A DNA stretch of 34,096 nucleotides from CAZNNH01 sp964574335. Its GTDB lineage: Bacteria; Acidobacteriota; Vicinamibacteria; Fen-336. Below are positions 1 to 8,096 of this stretch, piece by piece (within the stretch, counting starts at the first letter, position 1; every line of letters begins with the position of its first letter). Where the stretch lies: positions 1-34,096 of the forward strand of contig CAZNNH010000056.1 of the NCBI GenBank assembly GCA_964574335.1, in the 5' to 3' direction. Made by a program: the position numbers and the translations under genes. The notes under the pieces were generated by a model. It saw nothing but the letters and a program-made list of their open reading frames with translations. It ran no database searches and had not been told where the DNA came from.

Positions 1-67
1 CGAATCGGGCCGCTTGTGTTGCTGCGAAGCGCCGCGTACAGTCGGCGATCCGAGAGCGGGAGGTGGG

Positions 68-889
68 ATGAGCGAATCAGCCGAGCACCCCGAGGAGAAG
101 CGGGGCAAGCCCAAGAAGCTGAAGAACAAGTTCTACGAGAAGGAGCTGGTCAGCCTCCAGGTCGAGCTGGTCAAGCTCCAGGAGTGGCTCAAGTCCGCGG
201 GGCTCAAGGTCGTCGTCATCTTCGAGGGCCGCGACGCGGCCGGCAAGGGTGGCGTGATCAAGCGCATCACCGAGAAGCTCAACCCGCGCGTCTGCCGCGT
301 GGTCGCCCTCGGCACCCCGACCGAGCGCGAGAAGACCCAGTGGTACTTCCAGCGCTACGTCCCGCACCTGCCGGCCGCCGGCGAGATGGTGCTCTTTGAT
401 CGGAGCTGGTACAACCGCGCCGGCGTCGAGCGCGTGATGGGCTTCTGCACCGACGAGGAGTACCGGGAGTTCCTGCGCTCCTGCCCGGAGTTCGAGCGGA
501 TGCTGGTGCGGTCCGGCGTCGTCCTGATCAAGTACTGGTTCTCGGTCAGCGACGAGGAGCAGGAGCGCCGCTTCCACCAACGCATCGAGAATCCCACCAA
601 GCGCTGGAAGCTGAGCCCCATGGACCTACAGTCCCGCGCGCGGTGGGTGGAGTACTCGAAGGCCAAGGACGAGATGTTCGCCTCTACCGACATCAAGCAG
701 GCGCCGTGGTACGTGGTCGAGGCAGACAACAAGAGGAGCGCCCGCCTCAACTGCATCTCGCACCTGCTCAGCCTGATCCCCTACCAGGACCTGACCCCGG
801 AGGCCATCTCGTTGCCGCCCCGGCAGGAGCTGCACGGGTACGTGAGGCCTCCGCGGACCGACCAGACCTTCGTTCCCGAGCGCTACTGA
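68..889 (+). CDS. ppk2: Polyphosphate kinase 2 (PPK2 family)
   Basis: Transfers phosphate between polyphosphate and nucleotides in the cytoplasm (family knowledge). The 273-residue product has the PPK2 Walker A signature FEGRDAAGKGG near residue 53, the Walker B/lid motif FDRSWYNRAGVE near residue 107, and the typical C-terminal segment with a conserved Trp-rich lid region. Its length fits the single-domain class. The frame is open from position 14, but the ATG at 68 is chosen because a GGGAGGTGG Shine-Dalgarno lies just upstream and the protein then begins at a normal PPK2 N-terminus. The gene is alone on its strand and converges with the PilZ gene, overlapping its end by 7 bp. Family membership is secure; the preferred nucleotide (ADP, GDP or AMP) cannot be read from the sequence. 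Confidence 0.93.
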   Translation: MSESAEHPEEKRGKPKKLKNKFYEKELVSLQVELVKLQEWLKSAGLKVVVIFEGRDAAGKGGVIKRITEKLNPRVCRVVALGTPTEREKTQWYFQRYVPHLPAAGEMVLFDRSWYNRAGVERVMGFCTDEEYREFLRSCPEFERMLVRSGVVLIKYWFSVSDEEQERRFHQRIENPTKRWKLSPMDLQSRARWVEYSKAKDEMFASTDIKQAPWYVVEADNKRSARLNCISHLLSLIPYQDLTPEAISLPPRQELHGYVRPPRTDQTFVPERY

Positions 890-1557
890 TCGGCGCTGGT
901 GGGGTGGGCCAGCCGTTCCGGGGCCGGGGTCTCGAAACTGAGCTCGATCCGGGGGATGCCGTCCGAGCCGACGTAGCTGCCGCCCACCTCGGCCCGGGTG
1001 CGGAAGCCCCCCTCCAGCTCCTCGAAGTCCAGCCACTGGCCGGGCGAGACCGACAGGGCGCTCATGATCCGGGCGCCATGTCGGGACAGGTTCTCGGCCA
1101 CGGTCGGATCCCAAGGACCGTCGTCTTGCCGTACCCGGAATCCGATCAGCGGGGCCAGGCGTCGAAAGCGTCGTCGGTCCCCGCCCGCTGGCACGGGATC
1201 CGAGGGGAGCAGGAACAGGGCCTCCGGGTCATCGGTGTAGCCCACGGGCGGATTGCGACCCAGGAACACCGTTCCCACCCGACGTGGCGTGGACCCCACC
1301 ACGTGACGCACCACCGCGTACACCTCGTAGGACGGGTCTCCCAGGTCGTAGCGCCGCAGCCCCTCGGGCAGGGGCAGCGACAGGCGCAGCACCTGGCCGC
1401 ATCGAACCTCGTGCTCGAGGGGCAGGGAGGCACCGCCCAGCGACGCGTCGATGGACCGGACCAGCTCCTTCCACGGCTCCCCGGCGGAGTGGCCCTCGAC
1501 GACCGTCGGCAGGCTGAGCTCGATGCGTGGACAGTGGCGTCGCTCGACGATCAGCAC
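883..1557 (-). CDS. Tandem PilZ-domain protein
   Basis: A 224-residue protein with two PilZ-like modules. The first has RxxxR at residues 7-11 (RHCPR) and DASLGG near residue 38. The second has an Arg-rich RRRFRR near residue 127 and NLSRHG near residue 158. These are the RxxxR and (D/N)xSxxG elements that bind cyclic di-GMP in PilZ domains, so a c-di-GMP effector role is inferred. No membrane segment or enzymatic domain is seen. The start is a GTG at 1557, only one base from the accD stop, so the two genes are probably cotranscribed and translationally coupled. The output partner is unknown. The two modules could instead be one binding domain and one degenerate YcgR-N-like domain. Confidence 0.75.
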   Translation of the reverse strand: MLIVERRHCPRIELSLPTVVEGHSAGEPWKELVRSIDASLGGASLPLEHEVRCGQVLRLSLPLPEGLRRYDLGDPSYEVYAVVRHVVGSTPRRVGTVFLGRNPPVGYTDDPEALFLLPSDPVPAGGDRRRFRRLAPLIGFRVRQDDGPWDPTVAENLSRHGARIMSALSVSPGQWLDFEELEGGFRTRAEVGGSYVGSDGIPRIELSFETPAPERLAHPTSADQ

Positions 1558-1558
1558 G

Positions 1559-2404
1559 TCAGGCCTTGTCGAGCAGGAGCCCCAGGCAGCGAACCAAGGT
1601 CGACTTCAGCTCGCGGCGGTCGACGACCATGTCCAGCATCCCGTGCTCGAGCAGGAACTCCGAGCGCTGGAAGCCGGCTGGTAGCTTCTGGCGGATCGTC
1701 TGCTCGATCACCCGCGGGCCGGCGAATCCGATCAGGGCGCCGGGCTCACCGATGTTCAGGTCGCCCAGCATCGCGAACGACGCCGTCACGCCGCCGGTGG
1801 TCGGGTCGGTGAGGACGCTCAGGAAGGGAACCGCCGCCTCGTCCAGGCGCGCCAGCGCCGCCGAGATCTTGGCCATCTGCATCAGCGAGAGGGCGCCCTC
1901 CATCATCCGCGCGCCCCCCGAGCACGACACCACCACCAGCGGGTGCCCCTCGCGCCTGGCGCGCTCCGCCGCCCGGGTCACCTTCTCCCCCACCACCACT
2001 CCCATCGAGCCGCCGATGAAGCCGTACTCCATCGCCGCGATGATGGCGGTGCGCCCCCCCATCCGGCCCACCGCCGAGACGATGGCATCCAGCGAGTTGG
2101 TGGTCTTGCGACCCCACGCCAGCCGATCGGCGTAGCGCTTGGTGTCGGTGAACTGCAGGGGATCGGTGCTGGCCAGGCCCTGGTCGAACTCTTCCCAGCC
2201 GTCGTCGAAAAGAAGCTCCAACCGTTGCCGGGCGGAGATCCTGAAGTGATACGAGCACTTCAGGCAGACGCTCAGGTTCTTCACCAGGTCCTTGCGGTAG
2301 AGCAGCTCCTTGCAGGAGCCGCACTTCACCCACAACCCCTCCGGGACGCGGCTCGCCTGTCCGGTGGGAGAGAGAGGCGCGCGGTCTCTGCGAAACCAAG
2401 CCAC
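1559..2404 (-). CDS. accD: Acetyl-CoA carboxylase carboxyltransferase subunit beta
   Basis: Beta subunit of the acetyl-CoA carboxylase carboxyltransferase, which makes malonyl-CoA for fatty acid synthesis together with AccA. The 281-residue product has the N-terminal zinc ribbon with Cys28, Cys31, Cys47 and Cys50 (CGSC and CLKC). The crotonase-fold carboxyltransferase domain follows, including CSGGARMMEGALSLMQMAK and the segment LTDPTTGGVTASFA. Length and motif order match AccD. The start is a GTG at 2404. The gene is followed after one base by the PilZ gene, an unusual neighbour; folC, which often follows accD, is absent. accA is not in this window. Confidence 0.96.
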   Translation of the reverse strand: MAWFRRDRAPLSPTGQASRVPEGLWVKCGSCKELLYRKDLVKNLSVCLKCSYHFRISARQRLELLFDDGWEEFDQGLASTDPLQFTDTKRYADRLAWGRKTTNSLDAIVSAVGRMGGRTAIIAAMEYGFIGGSMGVVVGEKVTRAAERARREGHPLVVVSCSGGARMMEGALSLMQMAKISAALARLDEAAVPFLSVLTDPTTGGVTASFAMLGDLNIGEPGALIGFAGPRVIEQTIRQKLPAGFQRSEFLLEHGMLDMVVDRRELKSTLVRCLGLLLDKA

Positions 2405-2462
2405 TTGTGGTCACCCCGTCCGGCCAGGCGCCGGCGCGGGAAGGCATCCTATCAGGGTCGCC

Positions 2463-2488
2463 GCCCGGCGAGCAATGCGGCGCCGGGC
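2463..2488 (-). other. GC-rich stem-loop after the small coiled-coil gene
   Basis: An 8-bp perfect stem (GCCCGGCG / CGCCGGGC) with a 10-nt loop lies 7 bp beyond the stop of the small gene at 2496-2711 and before accD. There is no T-run on the minus strand, so it is at best a weak terminator or RNA-processing hairpin. Confidence 0.35.
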
Positions 2489-2495
2489 CCTCAGC

Positions 2496-2711
2496 CTACT
2501 CCTCCTTCTCGAGGTCGTTGTCCACCCCCAGCATCTTGCATGCCCCGTCGTAGATCTGGCGCGCCGCCGCCTTGGCGGCCTGGAGCCGAGCGATCCGCTC
2601 CTTCACCTTGGCCAGCTCGTCCTCGATCTGGCCGTTGATATCCAAGATCTGCTTCCGGGTCATCTCCAGCGTCGACTGGTAGAACTGGGTCTGCTCCTGC
2701 GAGAGCGCCAT
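2496..2711 (-). CDS. Small coiled-coil protein of unknown function
   Basis: A 71-residue acidic/basic protein that I do not recognise. It has no cysteine cluster and no membrane segment. Residues about 5-55 are Gln-, Glu-, Lys- and Ala-rich with heptad spacing and should form a long helix or coiled coil. The C-terminus is very acidic (DNDLEKEE). There is one Cys near residue 58. It lies between the Ser/Thr kinase and accD on the same strand, 49 bp after the kinase stop. Codon use resembles its neighbours and the frame is bounded by a clean ATG and stop, so I believe it is a real gene. Its role is unknown. Confidence 0.6.
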   Translation of the reverse strand: MALSQEQTQFYQSTLEMTRKQILDINGQIEDELAKVKERIARLQAAKAAARQIYDGACKMLGVDNDLEKEE

Positions 2712-2760
2712 GGCTGTCTCTCCTCGTTCGTCTTTGGACCGCGCCTCGCCGCGTCCCGTC

Positions 2761-4305
2761 TCACTGGTGGCGGAACCGCTTCAGCAGCCGCTCGATCGAC
2801 ATGGGGTCGCGAGGAATCCCCGGCGCCGTCTTCTCGTCCTTGGGTCGTGGTGCGTCGAAGTCCAGCTCGAGCAACCCGCTGGCGATCCAGTCCTCCCCCG
2901 TGGCTACGTCGCCGGAGTCGACCTCGCCCCGGTCGTCCGGATCGAACAGCAGCCCCAGATAACCCGCCAGGTCGGCGGCCTCGGGAGGCTGGCGCTCGAG
3001 CAGGACCCGGTCGATCTCGCGCTGCATCTCACCGGCGGTCTGGAAGCGGCCGTCCGGCTCTCTCTCCAGGGCCTTCATCACGATGGCCTCGAGCACGCTG
3101 GGGACCTCGGGCTGGGCCTCCCGGAGCGGGAGCAGCTGGCAGCGGCGCACCATCTCGAGCACGCCCAGATCCTGCTCGCCCACGAACGGCTTCTGGCCGG
3201 AGAGCATCTCATAGAAGACCACTCCCAGAGAGAAGATGTCCGAGCGCTGATCCATGGGCGCGCCCCACGCCTGCTCGGGGCTCATGAACATGAGCTTCCC
3301 CCGCAGCGCGCCCTTGTCGGTGGTAGAGGCACGGGTCGCCGCCTTGGCGATCCCGAAATCGGTCAGCTTCACCTCGCCGTCGAAGGAGATCAGGATGTTC
3401 TGGGGGCTGACGTCGCGGTGCACGATCCGCAGTGGACGCCCTTGATCGTCCTTCTTCCGATGGGCGAACTCGAGAGCGGCGCAGACCTTCGAGACGACGT
3501 GCGCGCAGAGGTTGGCTGGCATCGGGAAGCCCCTCTCTTCTCCCCGCCGCTGGATCGAGCGCAGGTCGCGCCCGTGGACGTACTCCATGGCGATGTAGTA
3601 AGAGGTCTCGAGCTTCCCCAGGTCGAAGATCTGGACGATGTTCGGGTGGGTGAGGCTGGCCACCATCTTGGCCTCGTCCACGAACATGCTCACGAACTCC
3701 TCGTTGTCGGAGAGGTGGGGCAGGATCCGCTTCACCGCCACGATCTTCTCGAATCCGGCGATACCGGTCCGCTTGGCTCGGAACACCTCGGCCATGCCGC
3801 CGCGCGCCACCCGCTCGAGAAGCAGGTAGGGACCGTAGGCATTGCTCTGGAGCGTCGGGCGGGCGGGAGGCTCCCGAGGCGGGAGGGGTCGAGCGGCCGG
3901 CTCGACCGCCCTCGCGTGATCGGGCGACTGCTCCAAGGCGTCGGCGGCAACGGCCGCCAGGTCGAGCGCGCTGGGGGACGGCTCGGCGGCGGGCTCCAGC
4001 AACACCGACGGAGCCAGCGGGTCCGACGTCCGCGCACCCTGAGCCTGGCCGGGCTGGCCTCCGCTGCGCCTCTCGTCGAAGGTGTCGAGCAGGGCCGCGA
4101 CCTCGTTCGGCAAGGCCGCGTCCGACTCCCCCTTGCGGCCCGGCTCGCTGACCTTGACCTTGATCGGCCCGGCACGTGAGGTCTCGGCGGGGCGCCGTCG
4201 AGCCGGTTCCGGAGAGCTGTCCGTCAGGTCCCCGAACAGCTCCTCAGAGGTCTTGAGTGGCTCCGCGGGCGTTTCGGGCTGGTCCTTCCTTTGGCCTGCG
4301 TTCAT
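2761..4305 (-). CDS. Hanks-type serine/threonine protein kinase
   Basis: A 514-residue cytoplasmic kinase. Residues 1-155 are a low-complexity Pro/Ala/Glu-rich region without recognisable domains. The kinase domain spans about 158-430. It has the Gly-rich loop (ERVARGGMAEVF), the VAVK lysine, a catalytic loop IVHRDVSPQN with Asp298, DFG (LTDFGIAKA) and the MSPEQ activation segment, so it should be active. The HRDVSPQN form of the loop and the long N-terminal extension are common in Myxococcota kinases. The C-terminal 80 residues are acidic. There is no transmembrane helix. It is divergent from the TPR-kinase gene and has a strong predicted sigma-70 promoter at 4360-4388. Confidence 0.93.
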   Translation of the reverse strand: MNAGQRKDQPETPAEPLKTSEELFGDLTDSSPEPARRRPAETSRAGPIKVKVSEPGRKGESDAALPNEVAALLDTFDERRSGGQPGQAQGARTSDPLAPSVLLEPAAEPSPSALDLAAVAADALEQSPDHARAVEPAARPLPPREPPARPTLQSNAYGPYLLLERVARGGMAEVFRAKRTGIAGFEKIVAVKRILPHLSDNEEFVSMFVDEAKMVASLTHPNIVQIFDLGKLETSYYIAMEYVHGRDLRSIQRRGEERGFPMPANLCAHVVSKVCAALEFAHRKKDDQGRPLRIVHRDVSPQNILISFDGEVKLTDFGIAKAATRASTTDKGALRGKLMFMSPEQAWGAPMDQRSDIFSLGVVFYEMLSGQKPFVGEQDLGVLEMVRRCQLLPLREAQPEVPSVLEAIVMKALEREPDGRFQTAGEMQREIDRVLLERQPPEAADLAGYLGLLFDPDDRGEVDSGDVATGEDWIASGLLELDFDAPRPKDEKTAPGIPRDPMSIERLLKRFRHQ

Positions 4306-4359
4306 AGACGTTTCCGCGGCGGATCCTGAGGTCGGTCTTCAAGTCGAGGCCGTCTGCTG

Positions 4360-4388
4360 AGCATAGCCAGCGCCCCTCCCGGAGTCAA
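4360..4388 (-). promoter_or_regulatory. Sigma-70 promoter for the Ser/Thr kinase gene
   Basis: On the minus strand TTGACT (4388-4383) and TATGCT (4365-4360) are separated by exactly 17 bp. That is one mismatch from consensus in each hexamer, the -10 mismatch being at a less conserved position. Transcription would start near 4353, leaving about a 48-nt leader before the ATG at 4305. Confidence 0.6.
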
Positions 4389-4418
4389 CGATCACGAACC
4401 TGCCGGTCGGGGGCCGTC

Positions 4419-4427
4419 TGCTATAAT
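4419..4427 (+). promoter_or_regulatory. Extended -10 promoter for the TPR-kinase gene
   Basis: TGCTATAAT is a perfect -10 hexamer with an extended TGn element; no convincing -35 is present. Start of transcription would be near 4434, which places the ATG at 4426 inside the promoter and favours the ATG at 4468. The 11-bp sequence GGCCGTCTGCT occurs at 4348-4358 and again at 4412-4422, so the two divergent promoters share a direct repeat. Confidence 0.5.
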
Positions 4428-4467
4428 GGCGCCCGCTCGCTTGCCTTCCGGCTGCGTCCCTCCAGTC

Positions 4468-7106
4468 ATGTCTGGCCTGCTTTCCAACACGTACGTGCCC
4501 TGGATCGCGGCGCTGGTCGTCGTCTACGTCCTGTACCGCCGGTTCGGCCACAAGCTGCAGGTCAGGAAAGTCGACCTGAGCTGGGACGGCATCCTGGGAA
4601 TGGTCCTCGGGAAGTCGTACGCCGAAGCCAAGTGGAACAAATACATCGCCCAGCTCAAGAAGAGCGGCAACTACCTCGCCGCCGGGAAGGCCTACGAGGA
4701 TCTGGGGAAGTTCGACAAGGCGGTTGCCGTCTACGTGGAGGGGGAGGAAACCTGGGCGGCGGCGGCCACCCTGGAACGGCTCGGGCGGCTGGAGCGCGCC
4801 GGGGAGCTGTACGTCAAGGCCGGCGACTTCAAGAAGGCGGGCCTGGTGTTCCAGGCTGCCGGGCGGGCCGAGAAGGCGGCCGCGCTGTTCGAGGAGCGTG
4901 GGAACAACCTCGAAGCCGCCCGCCTCTACGCCGAGGCCAAGAAGTGGGAGAAGGCCGCCACCCTGTTCGAGAAGGGCGGCTACCCCGAGCGGGCGGCCGC
5001 TGCGTACGAGAAGCACGGGGCTTTCCTCAAGGCCGCCGAGTGCTTCGAGCGGCACTTCATGGAGAACGTCTCCTACGGCTCCACCTACTCGTCGACCGCG
5101 GTCTCGCCCGATCAGAAGAGCGCGCTCAAGGCGGGCGAGCTCTACGAGAAGGCCGGCCAGCCGGAGCGGGCGCTGCAGATCCTGGCCCGGGGCGAGTACT
5201 GGGTTCCGGCGGCTCGGGTAGCCTCCGCCCTCGCCCAGCACAAGAAGGCCGCCGAGCTGTACCTGAAGGGCGAGAAGATGACCGAGGCCGCCGAGGCCTT
5301 CGACCGGGCCGGCGAGCCCGTAAAAGCGGCCAACCTGAGGGGGGAGCTGGCCTTCAAGGAAGGCCGCGCCGCGGAGGCGGCCGCCCACTTCCAGGCTGGC
5401 GAGGACTTCCTGCGGGCGGCCGAGCTCTTCGAGGGCGTGGGCATGCTCGCCGAGGCGGCCGGGGCCTTCGAGGCCGGGCACAGCTTCGCCTCGGCCGGGG
5501 CGGTCTACCTACGCGCGGGCCTCAAGGACCGCGCGGCGGCGGCGTATGAGAGCGCCGGGGAGTACGAGACCGCCGCCAAGCTCTACGACGAGGTCGGCAA
5601 CACCCCCAAGTCCATCGAGCTCTTCTCGAAGGCTGGCCTCACCTTCCGGGGCGGCAAGGCGGCCTTCAACGCCGGCGAGACCGAGAACGCGATCGCCCTC
5701 CTGCAGCGGGTCACGGCGAGCGACGAGAGCTTCCAGGAGGCCACGCTCCTGTTGGTTCAGTTGTTCGTCCAGGCCAACCGACCGGGGCTGGCGGTCGAAC
5801 GGCTGCAGAAGGTGCTGGCCGCGCAAGAGGTCTCGGCCGAGAACATCGACCTCTACTACTGGTACGGCGTGGCCCACGAGCGCTGTGCCCACATCGACGA
5901 GGCCACCGTCCTCTACAAGAAGATCCTGGCCGAGAACTTCCAGCATCGCGACGTGCAAGCTCGGCTGGCGGCGTTGCAGACCTCCCCATCCTCGGCGCCC
6001 CGGCCCGGCCCGGTACCGCTGCAGCCTGCGACCGGCTCGCCGGTGTCGACCAGCGGCGAGGCGCTGAGCGGCCGGATCGGGAAGTACGAGATCGTGGAGC
6101 CTGTCGGCCGAGGCGCGATGGGCATGGTGTACCGGGCTCGTGACACGGTCCTCGAGCGGGAGGTGGCGCTCAAGGTGATGGTGGGGGGCATCGTCGACGA
6201 CCCGGACGCCCGTGCCCGTTTCGAGCGCGAGGCCAAGGCGGTGGCGCGGATGACCCACCCCAACGTGGTCACTGTGCACGACCTCGGCTATCACGCGGAC
6301 GGCTCACCCTTCATCGCGATGGAGCTTCTGAAGGGGAGTGACCTGCACACCCGTCTGCGCCAGCCTCCGCCCATCCACCTCGACGGGCGGGTCGGCGTGA
6401 TCGTGCAGGTCCTGGCCGGGCTGGCCCACGCCCACGATGCGGGGATCGTGCATCGGGACATCAAGCCCGCCAACGTCTTCGTCCTCGAGGACGGTACCGT
6501 CAAGCTGATGGACTTCGGGGTGGCGCGCCTGACCGCGGCCTCGATGACCGAGACCGGCAACGTGGTGGGGACCGCCGACTACATGTCGCCGGAGCAGGTG
6601 CGGGGCGCCAAGGTGGACGGCCGCAGCGACCTTTTCAGCGTCGGGGCCATGCTCTTCGAGCTGCTGTCGGGACGTCGCCCCTTCCAGGGCGAGAGCCTGA
6701 TGACGGTCTTCTACAAGATCACCCACGATCAACCGGACTTCGGCACCATCCCTGCCGACACCCATTTCGCTCCGCTCTTGCCGGTGCTCAGGCGCGCCCT
6801 GGCCAAGGACATCGGGGCGCGGTACGCATCGGCGTTCGACTTCGCGAGAGACCTCGGTCAATACCTCGAGGGCAGCGCCCGATCACCGGAGGCACAGCAC
6901 GCCCTGCGGAGCCTGATGGACCTCAAGCCGTCGGCGAGCTCGCAGGCGGATGAGCCCTCGGCCGTCCTGGTGGTCGAGGCCGCTTCGGTCGGGCCTGCCC
7001 CGCTCACGCCCAGCCCACCCTCACCGGCTCCTCCACCGGCCGCGGCGACCCCGATCCCTGCGGCCCCGCCTCCCGCGGCGCCGGCCCCTGCGGCTGGTGC
7101 GACCCC
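4468..7106 (+). CDS. Membrane-anchored TPR-repeat Ser/Thr kinase, 5' part up to the assembly gap
   Basis: This is the 5' part of one long gene split by the N-run. From the ATG at 4468 the product starts with a single signal-anchor helix (about residues 8-22, PWIAALVVVYVLY). About 450 residues of short helical repeats rich in the pattern A-x-x-Y/L-Y-x-x-A-G-x-x-x-x-A-A follow, TPR-like and likely a protein-interaction solenoid. A full kinase domain (about 537-800) comes next with GRGAMGMVY, VALKV, HRDIKPAN (Asp664) and DFG (Asp682), so it should be catalytically active. A Pro/Ala-rich linker leads into AGATP pentapeptide repeats where the gap begins. The alternative ATG at 4426 overlaps the promoter. 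The product probably responds to an envelope or scaffold signal; no substrate can be named. Confidence 0.88.
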
Positions 7107-7267
7107 NNNNNNNNNNNNNNNNNNNNNNNNNNNNNNNNNNNNNNNNNNNNNNNNNNNNNNNNNNNNNNNNNNNNNNNNNNNNNNNNNNNNNNNNNNNNNN
7201 NNNNNNGGCTGGCGCGACCCCGGCTGGCGCGACCCCGGCTGGCGCGACCCCGGCTGGCGCGACCCCG
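7093..7267 (+). repeat. 15-bp tandem repeat encoding AGATP pentapeptides, containing the assembly gap
   Basis: The unit GCTGGCGCGACCCCG occurs four times in perfect tandem at 7208-7267. One variant copy (GGT for GGC) lies at 7093-7106 directly before the Ns, and a degenerate copy follows at 7268. The repeat encodes Ala-Gly-Ala-Thr-Pro in the linker between two kinase-like domains. The true copy number is hidden by the gap. Confidence 0.9.
7107..7206. other. Assembly gap of exactly 100 Ns
   Basis: A run of exactly 100 Ns, typical of a scaffolder placeholder for unknown length. Sequence on both sides is the same 15-bp repeat. The left flank ends 14 bases into a unit and the right flank begins with that unit's last base. 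The missing length should therefore be zero or a multiple of 15 if the repeat is perfect, and the apparent frame change across the Ns is an artefact. Confidence 0.95.
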
Positions 7268-8074
7268 GCTGGCGCGCCGGCATCACCGGCTCCGGGGCCG
7301 CCTCCTCTGCCGCCACGCGCCACCGGTCAGCCCCCTTCGCCCGCCGCCGCCCCGGGCGGCAAGTCGCCGTTCGTACCCCGGCAGGAGGTCGGTCGAGGCC
7401 CTCTCGGGCGGGTCTTTCGGGGTGAGGACCTGCGCAACGGCAAGGCCGTGGCGCTCCGCTTGCTGCCGGCGGAGCTGGCTCAGGACAAGGCGCTGTATCA
7501 GGCTCTGGTGGCCGATCTCAAGGCCGCCTCCCGCATCGCCCACCCCGGATCGGTACGGGTGCTGGGCGTGGCCGTCGTGAGCGGGCAGCGGTGCGTCATC
7601 ACGGACTACGTCGTGGGCCCGAGCTGCGCCGGACCTTTGCAGAAGGGGCGTCGGATGCCCCTGCCACAGGTGTTGGGCCTCGGCGAGCAGATCGCGTCCG
7701 TGCTCGAGACGGTCCATCGCCAAGGCCTCTTCCACGGCTCGGTCCAACCCTCGAACATCCTGATCGCGAGCGGCAAGTTCCTGCTCGCCGACCTGGGACT
7801 CGGACGGGCCGCGCTCCGTCTGAGCCCGGGTCACTACCGCGCCAAAGAGGCCAGGCTCGACGCCGCCGGCGACATCTTCTCGCTCGCGGCATCGTTGTAC
7901 CACCTGCTCACGGGCCGCCGTCCGCAGGGCCCCGACATCGAGCCTCCCAGCCGCCTGGTTGCCGGCACCCCACCCGGCATCGACGCGGTCCTGGCCCGGG
8001 CCCTGACCTCCGCGCCGGAGCGCCGGTTCGCCAGCGTATCGGCCTTCGCCGCTGAGCTGGGGAAGCTCAAGTGA
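7208..8074 (+). CDS. TPR-repeat Ser/Thr kinase, 3' part: C-terminal pseudokinase domain
   Basis: Continuation of the kinase gene after the gap (the frame in which GCT GGC GCG ACC CCG is read). After the AGATP repeats and a Pro-rich linker comes a second kinase-fold domain of about 230 residues. It keeps the Gly-rich loop (VGRGPLGRVF), an LADLGLG segment at the DFG position (Asp kept, Phe lost) and the helical C-lobe. It has lost the VAIK lysine (VALRLL) and the HRD aspartate (FHGSVQPSN). These losses mark it as a pseudokinase, probably regulating the active kinase domain or acting as a scaffold. It ends with TGA at 8072-8074. A zinc-ribbon gene follows 22 bp downstream on the same strand. Confidence 0.85.
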   Translation, partial: AGATPAGATPAGATPAGATPAGAPASPAPGPPPLPPRATGQPPSPAAAPGGKSPFVPRQEVGRGPLGRVFRGEDLRNGKAVALRLLPAELAQDKALYQALVADLKAASRIAHPGSVRVLGVAVVSGQRCVITDYVVGPSCAGPLQKGRRMPLPQVLGLGEQIASVLETVHRQGLFHGSVQPSNILIASGKFLLADLGLGRAALRLSPGHYRAKEARLDAAGDIFSLAASLYHLLTGRRPQGPDIEPPSRLVAGTPPGIDAVLARALTSAPERRFASVSAFAAELGKLK

Positions 8075-8096
8075 GCGCCCTGTCTCCCCTCGCCCC

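Noticed and set aside
4426..4467. ATG at 4426 as start of the TPR-kinase
   Set aside because: It lies inside the TATAAT -10 element; the ATG at 4468 begins a clean signal anchor. No strong ribosome site favours either, so some doubt remains.
7207..7425. Frameshift or pseudogene at the N-run
   Set aside because: The frame change is caused by the 100-N placeholder; both flanks fit one continuous AGATP repeat frame.
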